Shown here: one piece after another, positions 1 through 7,347 of the stretch
Numbering within the stretch: position 1 is the stretch's first letter
Layout: every line of letters begins with the position of its first letter
Origin: Propionibacteriaceae bacterium
Lineage (GTDB): Bacteria > Actinomycetota > Actinomycetes > Propionibacteriales > Propionibacteriaceae
Assembly (NCBI GenBank): GCA_030532575.1
Contig: JAUNKV010000023.1
Span: forward strand, 1 to 45,207
Reading direction: 5' to 3'
Length of the DNA stretch: 45,207 nt
Program-made: the position numbers and the translations under genes
Notes under the pieces: model-generated
The model's input: the letters and a program-made list of their open reading frames with translations, nothing else
Databases searched by the model: none
What the model was told of the DNA's origin: nothing

Positions 1-47
1 TGCGTTGCCAGTTATTGCATTGCATGGCCTTTTATTGCGTTGCGTGG
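1..47. repeat. Iteron-like TTGC repeats at the left edge
   Basis: Two 16-base copies of TTATTGC(A/G)TTGC(A/G)TGG lie 20 bases apart (12-27 and 32-47). A partial copy, TGCGTTGCC, begins at base 1. The spacing of about two helical turns is typical of initiator-binding iterons. They sit just past the 3' end of the tpg-like gene and are cut by the window edge, so more copies may lie to the left. No telomere-like palindrome is present here. The role as part of an origin or a protein-binding array is inference. Confidence 0.5.
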
Positions 48-89
48 TGAGTTGTTGTTGTTGTGTTATATATTCGTTATCTTAGATGG

Positions 90-710
90 TCAAGAGTATG
101 GTTGTGAGAGGGTTATGGAATCGAGGTTCTCCACGTACCAGGATGGCACGCCATATCCTTCATCCGCTCGGGAGTTTAAAAAGTTCATCACCCCTTTTTC
201 TCCCCCCTTTTCATAGGCGTCAAAGAACGACTGTGCCATTTCTGGGGTGTCGAAGTCGAAACTGACCGTGCGGGGGCGGGCGTAGTCCTGGGAGATGCCC
301 TGGGTTCCGGTCGTGGTGACGCGGGCTCCGGTGGCATATTTCTGGCGGGCTGCCTTGACGGCCGCTGCGCGGCCTCGGCGGGTGGTAACAGCCTGCCGGG
401 CGCGCTTGGTGAGCTTGCCCAAGGTGCTGGCCTTGGGCTTATGTCGCTGCTTGCCCTCGGCGGCGATCCATCGCTGGACAGTTCGGGTAGTGACCCCGAG
501 CCCTTTGGCGGCAGCCTTGACATCAGGGCGGCTGGGGTCCCTCTTCGCCGTCCCGAACGCGGCGATGAGCATGCCGCGCACGCTGGAGTCCGTGGAGCCC
601 ATTTCGGCGCTCTGCCGGCCACTGAGAGCTGAGAAGACGGCGTTGCGCGTCTGCGGGTCCTGTGTGATGGAGGGGTCGTGGGAGTTCGGGAGGGAGGTGT
701 CGATACTCAT
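90..710 (-). CDS. tpg: Tpg-like telomere terminal protein
   Basis: This 206-residue basic protein resembles the Streptomyces terminal protein Tpg (about 185 residues). Tpg is covalently attached to the 5' DNA ends and primes synthesis that fills the recessed telomere strand. Visible features are a helix-turn-helix at residues ~64-84 (KAAAKGLGVTTRTVQRW), a highly basic stretch at ~88-130, a threonine-rich TTTG segment at ~132-135, and a C-terminal FDFDTPEMAQSFFDAYEKGG region with the spacing of Tpg C-termini. The start ATG overlaps the stop of the upstream Tap-fusion gene (ATGA), implying translational coupling, as in Streptomyces tap-tpg operons. The N-terminal ~40 residues are an extra extension. 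The assignment is by remembered family pattern plus context (a telomere at the other end). A plain HTH protein is the alternative. Confidence 0.75.
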   Translation of the reverse strand: MSIDTSLPNSHDPSITQDPQTRNAVFSALSGRQSAEMGSTDSSVRGMLIAAFGTAKRDPSRPDVKAAAKGLGVTTRTVQRWIAAEGKQRHKPKASTLGKLTKRARQAVTTRRGRAAAVKAARQKYATGARVTTTGTQGISQDYARPRTVSFDFDTPEMAQSFFDAYEKGGEKGVMNFLNSRADEGYGVPSWYVENLDSITLSQPYS

Positions 711-3700
711 GACTCAACCTTGTCGAGGGTGGTTTTGGCGGTGGCCTTCCAGGGAGCGCCGGTGAGGTATTTCAGGTGCGGCCCGAGGGCGCCGGTGTAC
801 TCGGCGCGGAAGGAGCCGATCCCACGGCCGTACTTCCTCCTGTCCCCGGGCCAGTCGGCGACCGGGTCGGCCTCGTCGGAGGTGTAGGCGACCGAGTCGG
901 ACAGGATGGCTACGGGCCAGCGGCCGGACTCATTGCCAATCTTGACAATGGAGCGCAGAAGGTTGGCTCGAGCTCGGGCAATGACGTGGTGGCGGCGGTC
1001 GGGGGCGTAGGTGCGCTTCCCTTGTCCGTATTCTTCAGATCCCATCATGCCAATGGTCTTGGTGTAGACTTCCTTGAGCATTGCCAGAGCGGTCTGACCT
1101 GATTCGCTGGGGTCTTTGATGAGTGCGTTTCTGCTATCACGTAGCACCTTGGCCCAATTGTCAAGGAGTCGTCCCGAGTCTTCCCACACCCATGCCTTGT
1201 GGATCGTGTCGGGGAGCTGGTCGAGGTCACGGGCAATCTCGAGGGTTGGGGTGGTGACCCAGATGCGCTCACGCTTGCCAGGGGTCCACAGCGGCGAGGG
1301 GAAGCGCCAGTCGTCCGTTCCCTCATCGCTCAGGGTGGGGTTGTCGATGAGCCAGTAGCCGGCCTTCTTAGGGTCAAAGATGATGTCATCCTCGAGGTGG
1401 ATCGGGTCGCCGGTCTGCGGCATGACGCAGGAGCTCACGCCGGAGAGGTAGGCGCCGCCGCGGTCGTAGACGTGGATGTACTGCTGGCGGGTCTCTTCCG
1501 GGGTGGGCTTGCGGGTCCAGGCCAGGTCGGTGTCGATCCAACGCAGGTGTGCTGGGGCAGGGATCTCACGGTCGGAACGGAAGACGGTCAGGCGATCGCG
1601 GCGGGAGTCGATCATGAGGTCGAAGCCGGTCGTGGATGGGGACATGTGCCAGGGGCGTCCGGTGGCCGCGGAGAACTTGCCCATGGCCTCGGCCAGGAGG
1701 GCTGGGGTGAGGTTCTGAGAGCGGATGGCGTCGGACAGGAGGGCCTCCAGGGTGATTTGGTAGCCCTGGGTCTTGTCAGTCCACATGCGGGTAGTGCCGT
1801 GGACCTGAGGTACACCCTTGGTGTTGGTGACGTTCCAGCCGTCTTCGGTGGCGCCGGCGAGGACCGGGTGCGGGGTATCGGCCCACTCCTGCATGCGCTC
1901 CTCGAAAAGCTTGCGGCGGGAGTGGTCGTCAGCGGGCATGTCGTCGACAGGCAGGCCGAGGGATGTGGCGAGGTCGTTGGTGACGATGACGATGCCGCCC
2001 TCGGTACGTGAGCGCGAGGTTCGGGTGCCTAGGTGCAGGTCGATGGCCAGGTCACGCAGGTCCGTGTAGCCGGTGATCGGCCGGTCCAGCGGACGCGAGG
2101 CACCGTTGGGGAGGTAGATCGTGTCGGTGTCGACGACGACGAGGGGGAACTGGAACTCGCCGGCTGCTGCGGTGGTGGCTCTCTTGGCGGGATCGCTCTT
2201 CGTGGTCGGCTTGGTTTGCACGGCGCCGCGCTTCTCGTCCTGCTGGGTCTCGGAAGTGTCCTGGTGAGGCTGAGGAGCCGGTTGCGCCGGCTCCTCGAGG
2301 TTGTTCGCGGGCGCGGACAGGGGCAGCGGGGTGGGGGCTGGCGGTTCGGGCGCGGCGGGCGGCTCGATGCCGTCGACGGTGGGAATGACCGGCCCTCTGC
2401 CGGTGAGGGCCTGGGTATCGGGCTCGTCCTCGTCTTCGTTGTGGAACAAGGCAGTCATGTCGAGGACGAACATGCGGCGCTGCGCGCCTGCCAGACAGGG
2501 GATGCGTCGTGGTAGGGAGTAGCGGCGGGTGCCCTTACAGACGGTGGACTTGAGGATACCGATGTCCGCGAGCGCTCGGGAGGCAGTGCCGCGGTCGATG
2601 GTGAAGGGGTCGGCCATGCCGGCGCCGACGCGCTTGAGGACGGCCTCGAGGGCGACGGTGTCCAGGAGGAGTTCGTCGGTCTCGACGTTGACGTAGCCGA
2701 GGTGGTCGCCGCGGGGCTCGAGCGGGACGCTGGTGCCGGGGGTGGGGTTGAAAGCGCTGGGGCGGATGGTGGGGCGCTTCCAGCCGAGCAGGGAGGCGAT
2801 GTCGCGGCCGTCGGTGCTGGTGGGGCAGTCGCCGGTCTTGATGTCGGTGACGTGGGCGGCGCCGGAGCTCAGCGAGTAGGTGAGGAGTTCCTTGACGCGG
2901 TCGCTGGTGGTGGTGGGGGTGTCGGCGTCGTGGGCTTGGGCGCCGGCCTCGAGGAGGGCGGCGCCGACAGCACCGCTCCACTGGGCATACTCGAGGTCGC
3001 TGAGGGCACCCTTGACCTTGAGGAAAGTCAGGAGCATGGACCAGCCGGCCCAGATGTGGGCCAGGGGCTCGGCGTCGCGGGGGGCGAGGCCGTGGTTGTC
3101 GCGGAAGCGGGCGGCGGCGACGCCGGTCCAGCGGCGGATGTCTGCCTGGTGGGTTTCGTAGTCGGCGGCGAGCCACTGGAGGTAGGAGGACATGAGGCGG
3201 TTGCGAGCGAGTCTTTTGAGGGGGGCGTCCAGGTCGATGACAGCGTCGAGGCTGATCTCGTTGCGGCGCAGGGGGACGGCGAGGCTGCGCTCGGCGGAGG
3301 AGCCGGCGGTGGGCAAGAGCTCGGAGGTAGCCAGGCCGGTGGCGAAGGGCTTTTCGCCGTCGCGCAGCGTGGAGTCGCGGCCCATGCGGTCGCGGGTGGT
3401 CTGGTTGAAGATGAGGTGGAGGACGTCTCCCAGGCGGCGCAGGGCGGCGGCGATGTCGCCTCCGGGGTTGAGGTCGTCGAGGAAGAACAGGGCGTCGCGG
3501 CAGCGGTTGAGGAGCATGCGCAGTGCGTTGGTGGTGGCACCTTCCTTGGTCAGGGAGGTGCCGGGCCTGGTCCTGTCCCAGTTGATGCCGTAGTGGTGCA
3601 TGGTCAGGGCGGCTACACCAGTCTTGAAAGTGCCGGGGCTGCCGACGAGAAGGGTGGTGTAGGGGTTGCGGTCGATGGCTGCCTTGAAGGTGGTGCCGAT

Positions 3701-5734
3701 CAGGATGGAGGCTACGCGGGGGGGAAGTTTGGCCATGAAGGCGCCGCCGCTGGCGGCGTAGAAGGCGGCGCGCAGGTCCTCTGCGGTCTCGAAGGGGGCG
3801 GCGAGGTCGTAGTTGTCTAGGACGTTGCCCCAACTGGTGGGGGAGTCCTGGTGGCCGTGGGCGGTCAGGAGGCCGCCGGCGTGGGAGTAGGCCCACTGGG
3901 AGTCGTCAAGTTGGCGCCAGCCGGTGCCGGTGTAGCGAACGGCGGTGGTCTGGACGTCGCGGGAGACGTAGCGCAGTGCGTCGAAGATGCGGGCCTTGCC
4001 TGAGGGGCGGGAGTCGTAGGTGGTGATCTCGGGGATGTTGACGACCCAGTTGGAGCGCTGTAGGTCCTCGGCGGAGACGGTGGCGCGCTTGATGTTGCCG
4101 TCTCGGTCGCGCCAGGCGATCTCGTAGGCGGTCACGGCTGCCAGGGGGGCCGGTGAGCTCGAGGAGGAGGTGTTTTGGGCGAGGGAGTCGGCGTTGGTGG
4201 TGGGCTCGTCGATGATGATGCGCTCGATGATGGCCTCGAGGTCGAGGATAAGCTCTTCGGCGCTGGGGACCAGGCGGGGGACGTCGTCGACGTTCTTGAC
4301 ACTCAGGGTGCGCATGATGATGCCGCCGGTGGTGAGGTCGAAGATGTTGCGCTTGACCAGCGGCATGGCGGCGATGTCGGGGTTGATGACGCGGTCGAAG
4401 GGGTCGATGGAGGTGACCTGGCTGGTGGCCTGGGTGGCGGTGCGAGGGCGGCGCAGGATGGTGGGGCGAGCCTCGCCCAGGGAGTCGAAGCTGGAACGGG
4501 CGCGGTCGATGGCGAGGTGGTAGGTCTGGTCGGAGGCTTCCAGGAGGGCGGCCAGGGTCACGGAGACGTTGGTGGTGGCGGCCTGGCGGATCAGGTCGAT
4601 CTCGTCGGCCATGTGGGCCAGGAGCGACTCGATCTCGGGCAGCCAGCGCAGAGCGGCCTGGCGGTGCTCGTCAGCGCCCGCCTTGTCGGTGCGCTCCAGG
4701 GTCAGGCGGCCGGTGATCTCGTCGGCGGCGGAGATCAGACGCTGGTAGTAGTCCTGGACCTTGGCTGCGGCCAGGTGGGAGGGGACGTCGGCGGGCTCGA
4801 TCTCGATGAGGTCCTCAAGGGTGTAGCCGGCCTCGATGTGGTCGGTCAGGTCGGAGCTCTTGGCGTCGGTGGCGGGGCGGAAGATCCGGACGGGGCATCC
4901 CTCGAGGATCTCCAGGACGCGCACGGCGCGGTCCCAGCCGGCGGCGTCGAGGTCGACGACGACGTTGAGGTTGACGCCCACGAGCGGTTCGAGGAACTCG
5001 GGGGTCAGGGCCTTGGCGCCACCGGTGTTGGTGGTGGCGACCAGGCCGAGCTCAGTGGCGGTGGCGCAGTCCTTCTCGCCCTCGAGCAGCCAGATGGTCT
5101 TCTCTTCGATGACGGCTTGAATGACGTCGGGGAGGTTGTAGAGCACCGGGGTGAAGCTCTCGGGCTTGGAGGTCACCATGGCGCCGTCGGCGGTGTAGAA
5201 CCGCTGGACGAATGTCTTCTCGCGGTCGGAGCCGGCGGAGCGCTCCTTGCGGACGACCTCCTGGACGATGGTGCCCTCGGCGTCGGTGTAGGCGTAGACG
5301 GCGACCTCGTGCCACTCCCCCTCACCCTTGGGCTTCTTGTCCTTGGACAAGGTGACGCGCTTGGGCAGGGGGCCGCGGCGCACGGTGGTGCGGGGTTGGC
5401 GGGACCGCGACCGCGAGGCGCGCCAGGTGGTGTCGTCGTAGCGCTCAGGGGGGGCGGTGTCGTAGAGGTCCATCATCGTCAGGCCCAGGGCCCCTGCGAG
5501 GTCGCGGGCCTCGGCCTGGCAGCCGTGGCAGTAGAGCATCGTGCGGCCGGCCTTGCCGTCGTAGGTGACGTGGAGGGAGGCGTTGATGTCGCCGTGGGCG
5601 GGGCACACGATCATGAAGTCGGTGCGCTTGCCGCGGGGCTTGAGATCGGCCTTCTCGGCGGCGTTCCACACGCGGTCGACCGAGGAGGCCGGACCCCAGC
5701 CGCCCTCGGGGACGTAGTCGGCGGCGATGCTCAT
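707..5734 (-). CDS. Primase-helicase fused to Tap-like telomere-associated protein
   Basis: This 1675-residue protein is probably the replication initiator. A CHC2-type zinc finger (C44, H47, C69, C72) is followed by a Toprim core (EGEKD at 218-222, DLD at 261-263), so the N-terminus looks like a DnaG-type primase. A DUF927-like region (~560-620) leads to a P-loop ATPase with Walker A GSPGTFKT at 698-705 and Walker B ALFFLDDLN near 748, probably a helicase. A winged-helix-like stretch (~1020-1100) and a Pro/Ala-rich linker (~1105-1190) follow. Residues ~1195-1675 resemble Streptomyces Tap: YDRGGAYL near 1424, FDPKKAGYW, WVTTPTLE, YTKTIG near 1559 and AILSDSVAY near 1613. In Streptomyces, Tap is a separate ~740-residue protein that recruits Tpg to the telomere and has been reported to act as a telomere primase. 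The start ATG follows a GGGAGG ribosome site. The stop overlaps the tpg-like start. The Tap assignment is by eye; the N-terminal domain calls are firmer. Confidence 0.85.
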   Translation of the reverse strand: MSIAADYVPEGGWGPASSVDRVWNAAEKADLKPRGKRTDFMIVCPAHGDINASLHVTYDGKAGRTMLYCHGCQAEARDLAGALGLTMMDLYDTAPPERYDDTTWRASRSRSRQPRTTVRRGPLPKRVTLSKDKKPKGEGEWHEVAVYAYTDAEGTIVQEVVRKERSAGSDREKTFVQRFYTADGAMVTSKPESFTPVLYNLPDVIQAVIEEKTIWLLEGEKDCATATELGLVATTNTGGAKALTPEFLEPLVGVNLNVVVDLDAAGWDRAVRVLEILEGCPVRIFRPATDAKSSDLTDHIEAGYTLEDLIEIEPADVPSHLAAAKVQDYYQRLISAADEITGRLTLERTDKAGADEHRQAALRWLPEIESLLAHMADEIDLIRQAATTNVSVTLAALLEASDQTYHLAIDRARSSFDSLGEARPTILRRPRTATQATSQVTSIDPFDRVINPDIAAMPLVKRNIFDLTTGGIIMRTLSVKNVDDVPRLVPSAEELILDLEAIIERIIIDEPTTNADSLAQNTSSSSSPAPLAAVTAYEIAWRDRDGNIKRATVSAEDLQRSNWVVNIPEITTYDSRPSGKARIFDALRYVSRDVQTTAVRYTGTGWRQLDDSQWAYSHAGGLLTAHGHQDSPTSWGNVLDNYDLAAPFETAEDLRAAFYAASGGAFMAKLPPRVASILIGTTFKAAIDRNPYTTLLVGSPGTFKTGVAALTMHHYGINWDRTRPGTSLTKEGATTNALRMLLNRCRDALFFLDDLNPGGDIAAALRRLGDVLHLIFNQTTRDRMGRDSTLRDGEKPFATGLATSELLPTAGSSAERSLAVPLRRNEISLDAVIDLDAPLKRLARNRLMSSYLQWLAADYETHQADIRRWTGVAAARFRDNHGLAPRDAEPLAHIWAGWSMLLTFLKVKGALSDLEYAQWSGAVGAALLEAGAQAHDADTPTTTSDRVKELLTYSLSSGAAHVTDIKTGDCPTSTDGRDIASLLGWKRPTIRPSAFNPTPGTSVPLEPRGDHLGYVNVETDELLLDTVALEAVLKRVGAGMADPFTIDRGTASRALADIGILKSTVCKGTRRYSLPRRIPCLAGAQRRMFVLDMTALFHNEDEDEPDTQALTGRGPVIPTVDGIEPPAAPEPPAPTPLPLSAPANNLEEPAQPAPQPHQDTSETQQDEKRGAVQTKPTTKSDPAKRATTAAAGEFQFPLVVVDTDTIYLPNGASRPLDRPITGYTDLRDLAIDLHLGTRTSRSRTEGGIVIVTNDLATSLGLPVDDMPADDHSRRKLFEERMQEWADTPHPVLAGATEDGWNVTNTKGVPQVHGTTRMWTDKTQGYQITLEALLSDAIRSQNLTPALLAEAMGKFSAATGRPWHMSPSTTGFDLMIDSRRDRLTVFRSDREIPAPAHLRWIDTDLAWTRKPTPEETRQQYIHVYDRGGAYLSGVSSCVMPQTGDPIHLEDDIIFDPKKAGYWLIDNPTLSDEGTDDWRFPSPLWTPGKRERIWVTTPTLEIARDLDQLPDTIHKAWVWEDSGRLLDNWAKVLRDSRNALIKDPSESGQTALAMLKEVYTKTIGMMGSEEYGQGKRTYAPDRRHHVIARARANLLRSIVKIGNESGRWPVAILSDSVAYTSDEADPVADWPGDRRKYGRGIGSFRAEYTGALGPHLKYLTGAPWKATAKTTLDKVES

Positions 5735-5738
5735 GCCA

Positions 5739-5758
5739 GGCCTCCCGCCTGGGAGGCC
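5739..5758 (-). promoter_or_regulatory. Hairpin over the ribosome-binding site of the rep-tap gene
   Basis: A perfect 8-bp inverted repeat with a 4-base loop, GGCCTCCC-gcct-GGGAGGCC, ends four bases before the ATG at 5734. On the transcript the GGGAGG ribosome site lies in the 3' arm, so folding would hide it. This could limit initiator translation or be a protein operator. The structure is seen directly; the regulatory role is inferred. Confidence 0.5.
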
Positions 5759-5833
5759 ACGGCCCGGGCACGGCGCGTCGACATGCTAGGTGGTGCTGGC
5801 GTCAAGGTAGGGGTCATGGGTACTATGTCCTCG

Positions 5834-5881
5834 TCCTCAATCTTCAGAACTGACGCTTCCTCAATCTTCAGAACTGACGCT
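5834..5881. repeat. Two perfect 24-bp tandem repeats upstream of the rep-tap gene
   Basis: A 24-base unit starting TCCTCAATCTTCAGAACTGA is repeated twice without gap (5834-5857 and 5858-5881), about 100 bases upstream of the initiator start. Tandem repeats next to an initiator gene are usually initiator-binding iterons or autoregulatory operators. There are only two copies. No gene is seen in 5735-6009; the stretch holds these repeats and the hairpin at 5969. Confidence 0.55.
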
Positions 5882-5968
5882 CTTCCTGCTGATGGAGCTC
5901 TTGGAGCTGGTTCTGGGTGTGTTGGTCTTGAAGGTCATCCGGGTCCTGCTTTGCGGGCAGTCCCAACC

Positions 5969-6009
5969 GAAGACCTCCTCGATTGCAGTCGAGGGGGTCT
6001 TCACTTTTT
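5969..6009 (+). terminator. Strong stem-loop with T-run (plus-strand orientation)
   Basis: A 14-bp stem (GAAGACCTCCTCGA / TCGAGGGGGTCTTC, one G-T pair) with a 6-base loop is followed by ACTTTTT on the plus strand. It ends exactly at the stop codon of the minus-strand gene at 6010. The T-run serves transcripts moving rightward, yet no plus-strand gene lies upstream. It may end an antisense RNA across the rep leader, or act in both directions behind the minus-strand gene. Confidence 0.6.
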
Positions 6010-6507
6010 CTATGGGACGCGGGCCTCGTAGACGCCCGGTTCGACCTGGCGGGCTGCTGGAGAGAATCGGAGGACGTTGTCCTCGCGGTCGCTGCCGAGG
6101 TTGACGATGGGCGGCTCTCCGTGGATGAGCGCCATGACGTAGCCGAGATAGACCCGCTGTGAGACACCGTGCTCATGGGCTCTGTCGTCGTAGAAGGCGC
6201 GCTCGTCGGGAGAGACGCGGGCGCGCATGTCCTTGGGCTTCCGGCTGCTCGGGTCCTCAAGGAGTGGCTGCACGCCGATCTTGGAGAGGTCGAGCTCGCC
6301 GACATGAGCCCACACCGGGTCGTCCAGGCCGTGGAAGCGTGCCAAGACGACGGCGGTGTAGTCGCTGAAGGAGAGGCCGAACTTGGCCGCGATGGATCGG
6401 TAGAGCTCAAACGAGCTCTCGAAACCGTACGCAGTGATGAAGACACGGTCGGCACGGAGGGTCGGTCGGTGCTCGACGTCCGTGGTCGGGAGGGTCGCTG
6501 TCGCCAT
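6010..6507 (-). CDS. Hypothetical protein with RHH-like C-terminal helix pair
   Basis: This is a 165-residue protein of unknown function. The stretch ARVSPDERAFYDDRAHEHGVS (from ~residue 97) looks like the helix pair of small DNA-binding or plasmid-control proteins, and the C-terminus is compact and charged. I chose the ATG at 6507, which has an AGGA element seven bases upstream; a GTG at 6522 is possible. A stronger ribosome site precedes an ATG at 6629 in a different frame (MNGSLDELTAVADHANGEG...). The native protein may therefore start there and carry a frameshift near 6525. It lies between the candidate origin and the rep-tap gene and is served by a conserved promoter element (6658-6687), which suggests a copy-control or replication role. 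That role is inference. Confidence 0.65.
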   Translation of the reverse strand: MATATLPTTDVEHRPTLRADRVFITAYGFESSFELYRSIAAKFGLSFSDYTAVVLARFHGLDDPVWAHVGELDLSKIGVQPLLEDPSSRKPKDMRARVSPDERAFYDDRAHEHGVSQRVYLGYVMALIHGEPPIVNLGSDREDNVLRFSPAARQVEPGVYEARVP

Positions 6508-6646
6508 GTACAGATCCTGCACCCGACAGAGGTGGTTCGGGGAGATGTGAGCTCCGGCGTGTTGCGCGTGTCACCCTCGCCGTTCGCGTGGTCGGCGACG
6601 GCTGTCAGCTCATCGAGGCTGCCGTTCATAGCACTCCCCTCCCCTC

Positions 6647-6687
6647 TCACTTAGAACTAAGCCCCTCAGAGGAGGTGTCTGTGACAG
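6647..6687 (-). promoter_or_regulatory. Conserved promoter/operator element, copy 1 of 3
   Basis: On the minus strand CTGTCACAG is followed 22 bases later (start to start) by GGGGCTTAGTTCTAAGTGAG. The other two copies (20633 and 31981) have the same spacing. CTTAGTTCTAAG is an imperfect palindrome that could be an operator. The element is followed by a purine-rich ribosome site and an ATG at 6629. Confidence 0.6.
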
Positions 6688-6738
6688 TGAAGTCCGAGCA
6701 ATCTCCGCACCCCTCCCCCGCACCTTCCTAAGTGAGTA

Positions 6739-6900
6739 TGGTCATGGATGAGGTGGTCACAGTGGTCGCAGGTCCTCTCATGGCGAGTAGAATCCCGTAG
6801 TTTCAACGAAAAGTGGCTCTTGGTCTGTGACCACTCGTGTGACCAGTGGGGTGGTCGCACCCACTGGTCACAGGCTCCTTTGGTCAGTTATCCACAGGAT
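6739..6900. other. Candidate replication origin or centromere: TGGTC(A/G)CA cluster with DnaA box
   Basis: This gene-free stretch holds six copies of TGGTC(A/G)CA or its complement (6754, 6763, 6826, 6838, 6852, 6865). Two of them form the arms of a perfect 13-bp inverted repeat (6838-6850 and 6860-6872, 9-base spacer). TTATCCACA at 6888-6896 is a perfect DnaA box, followed by GGATAAAGAG. It lies beside the rep-tap gene. One further TGTGACCA lies upstream of parA (19623). Repeats plus a DnaA box fit an iteron origin; a partition site bound by an RHH protein is the alternative. Confidence 0.55.
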
Positions 6901-6911
6901 AAAGAGGGTGC

Positions 6912-6950
6912 AAAAAGGGCCGCGGGACGCCCGTGAAGGGCGTCCCGCGG
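6912..6950 (-). terminator. Rho-independent terminator closing the Tad convoy
   Basis: A perfect 13-bp stem, CCGCGGGACGCCC-gtgaa-GGGCGTCCCGCGG (6920-6950), is followed on the minus strand by CCCTTTTTG. It sits directly after the stop of the RHH gene at 6956 and closes the long minus-strand gene series. Confidence 0.85.
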
Positions 6951-6955
6951 GCGTG

Positions 6956-7144
6956 TCAGTGCCTGGGGTGGGTCCTCTCGCGGGCCAGGTACTCCTGGAG
7001 AGCGGCACGCACGAGCTCAGAGAACCTCATGTCATGCGTGCCCAAGAACACATCAACCTCGTGGGCTAGCTCGGGGGGCAGGCGCACCGCCCGCGGCGCG
7101 CTCGAGCGGTCTCCCGATGGGGACAGGAACGGACGCCCCGCCAT
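6956..7144 (-). CDS. Small ribbon-helix-helix protein
   Basis: This protein of about 62 residues has a typical RHH core: PRAVRLPPELAHEVDVFLG forms the strand and first helix, and MRFSELVRAALQEYLARE the second helix. RHH proteins dimerise and bind short operators, often as plasmid copy-number repressors, partition proteins or antitoxins. It is the last gene of the minus-strand series. Its ATG at 7144 overlaps the upstream stop by one base (TGATG); a GTG directly before it is the alternative start. A terminator follows. The TGGTC(A/G)CA repeats just downstream (6754-6872) are a plausible target, which is inference. Confidence 0.75.
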   Translation of the reverse strand: MAGRPFLSPSGDRSSAPRAVRLPPELAHEVDVFLGTHDMRFSELVRAALQEYLARERTHPRH

Positions 7145-7347
7145 CACGCCCCCTCTCCTATCAGCCGGCTGCCGAGCGCTGCCTCGACGGCCTCCAGGGC
7201 CGCCTGAGCACGTTGCTGATCCAACGCCGTCAGGTGCCCAAAGTCCTCGCAGCCCGGATGAGTCACCCGGTGAACCGCGAGCGCCACCTGGCTGACCAGC
7301 AGGACGCGCTCGAGGTGCGCCTCGAAACCGAACAGTTCGTCGCTCAC
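7144..7347 (-). CDS. Small hypothetical protein in the Tad convoy
   Basis: This 67-residue protein starts at GTG 7347, which overlaps the upstream stop (GTGA) and has AGGA eight bases ahead. It is predicted to be mostly helical (HLERVLLVSQVALAVHRV and LDQQRAQAALEAVEAALGSRL), with one cysteine and no clear motif. Overlap at both ends supports it as a real member of the operon. I do not recognise the family. Confidence 0.65.
   Translation of the reverse strand: MSDELFGFEAHLERVLLVSQVALAVHRVTHPGCEDFGHLTALDQQRAQAALEAVEAALGSRLIGEGA

Noticed and set aside
1-60. Left telomere
   Set aside because: The bases form direct repeats, not palindromes. No GNA-loop hairpins, so this edge is more likely a cut or assembly end.
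4175-6031. 618-codon plus-strand frame opposite rep-tap
   Set aside because: Gly/Val/Asp-rich composition typical of the complement of GC3-rich genes. The minus strand encodes clear motifs throughout.
5892-6104. Plus-strand 70-codon frame in the rep leader
   Set aside because: It crosses the strong terminator at 5969-6009 and its second half is shadow of the minus-strand gene.
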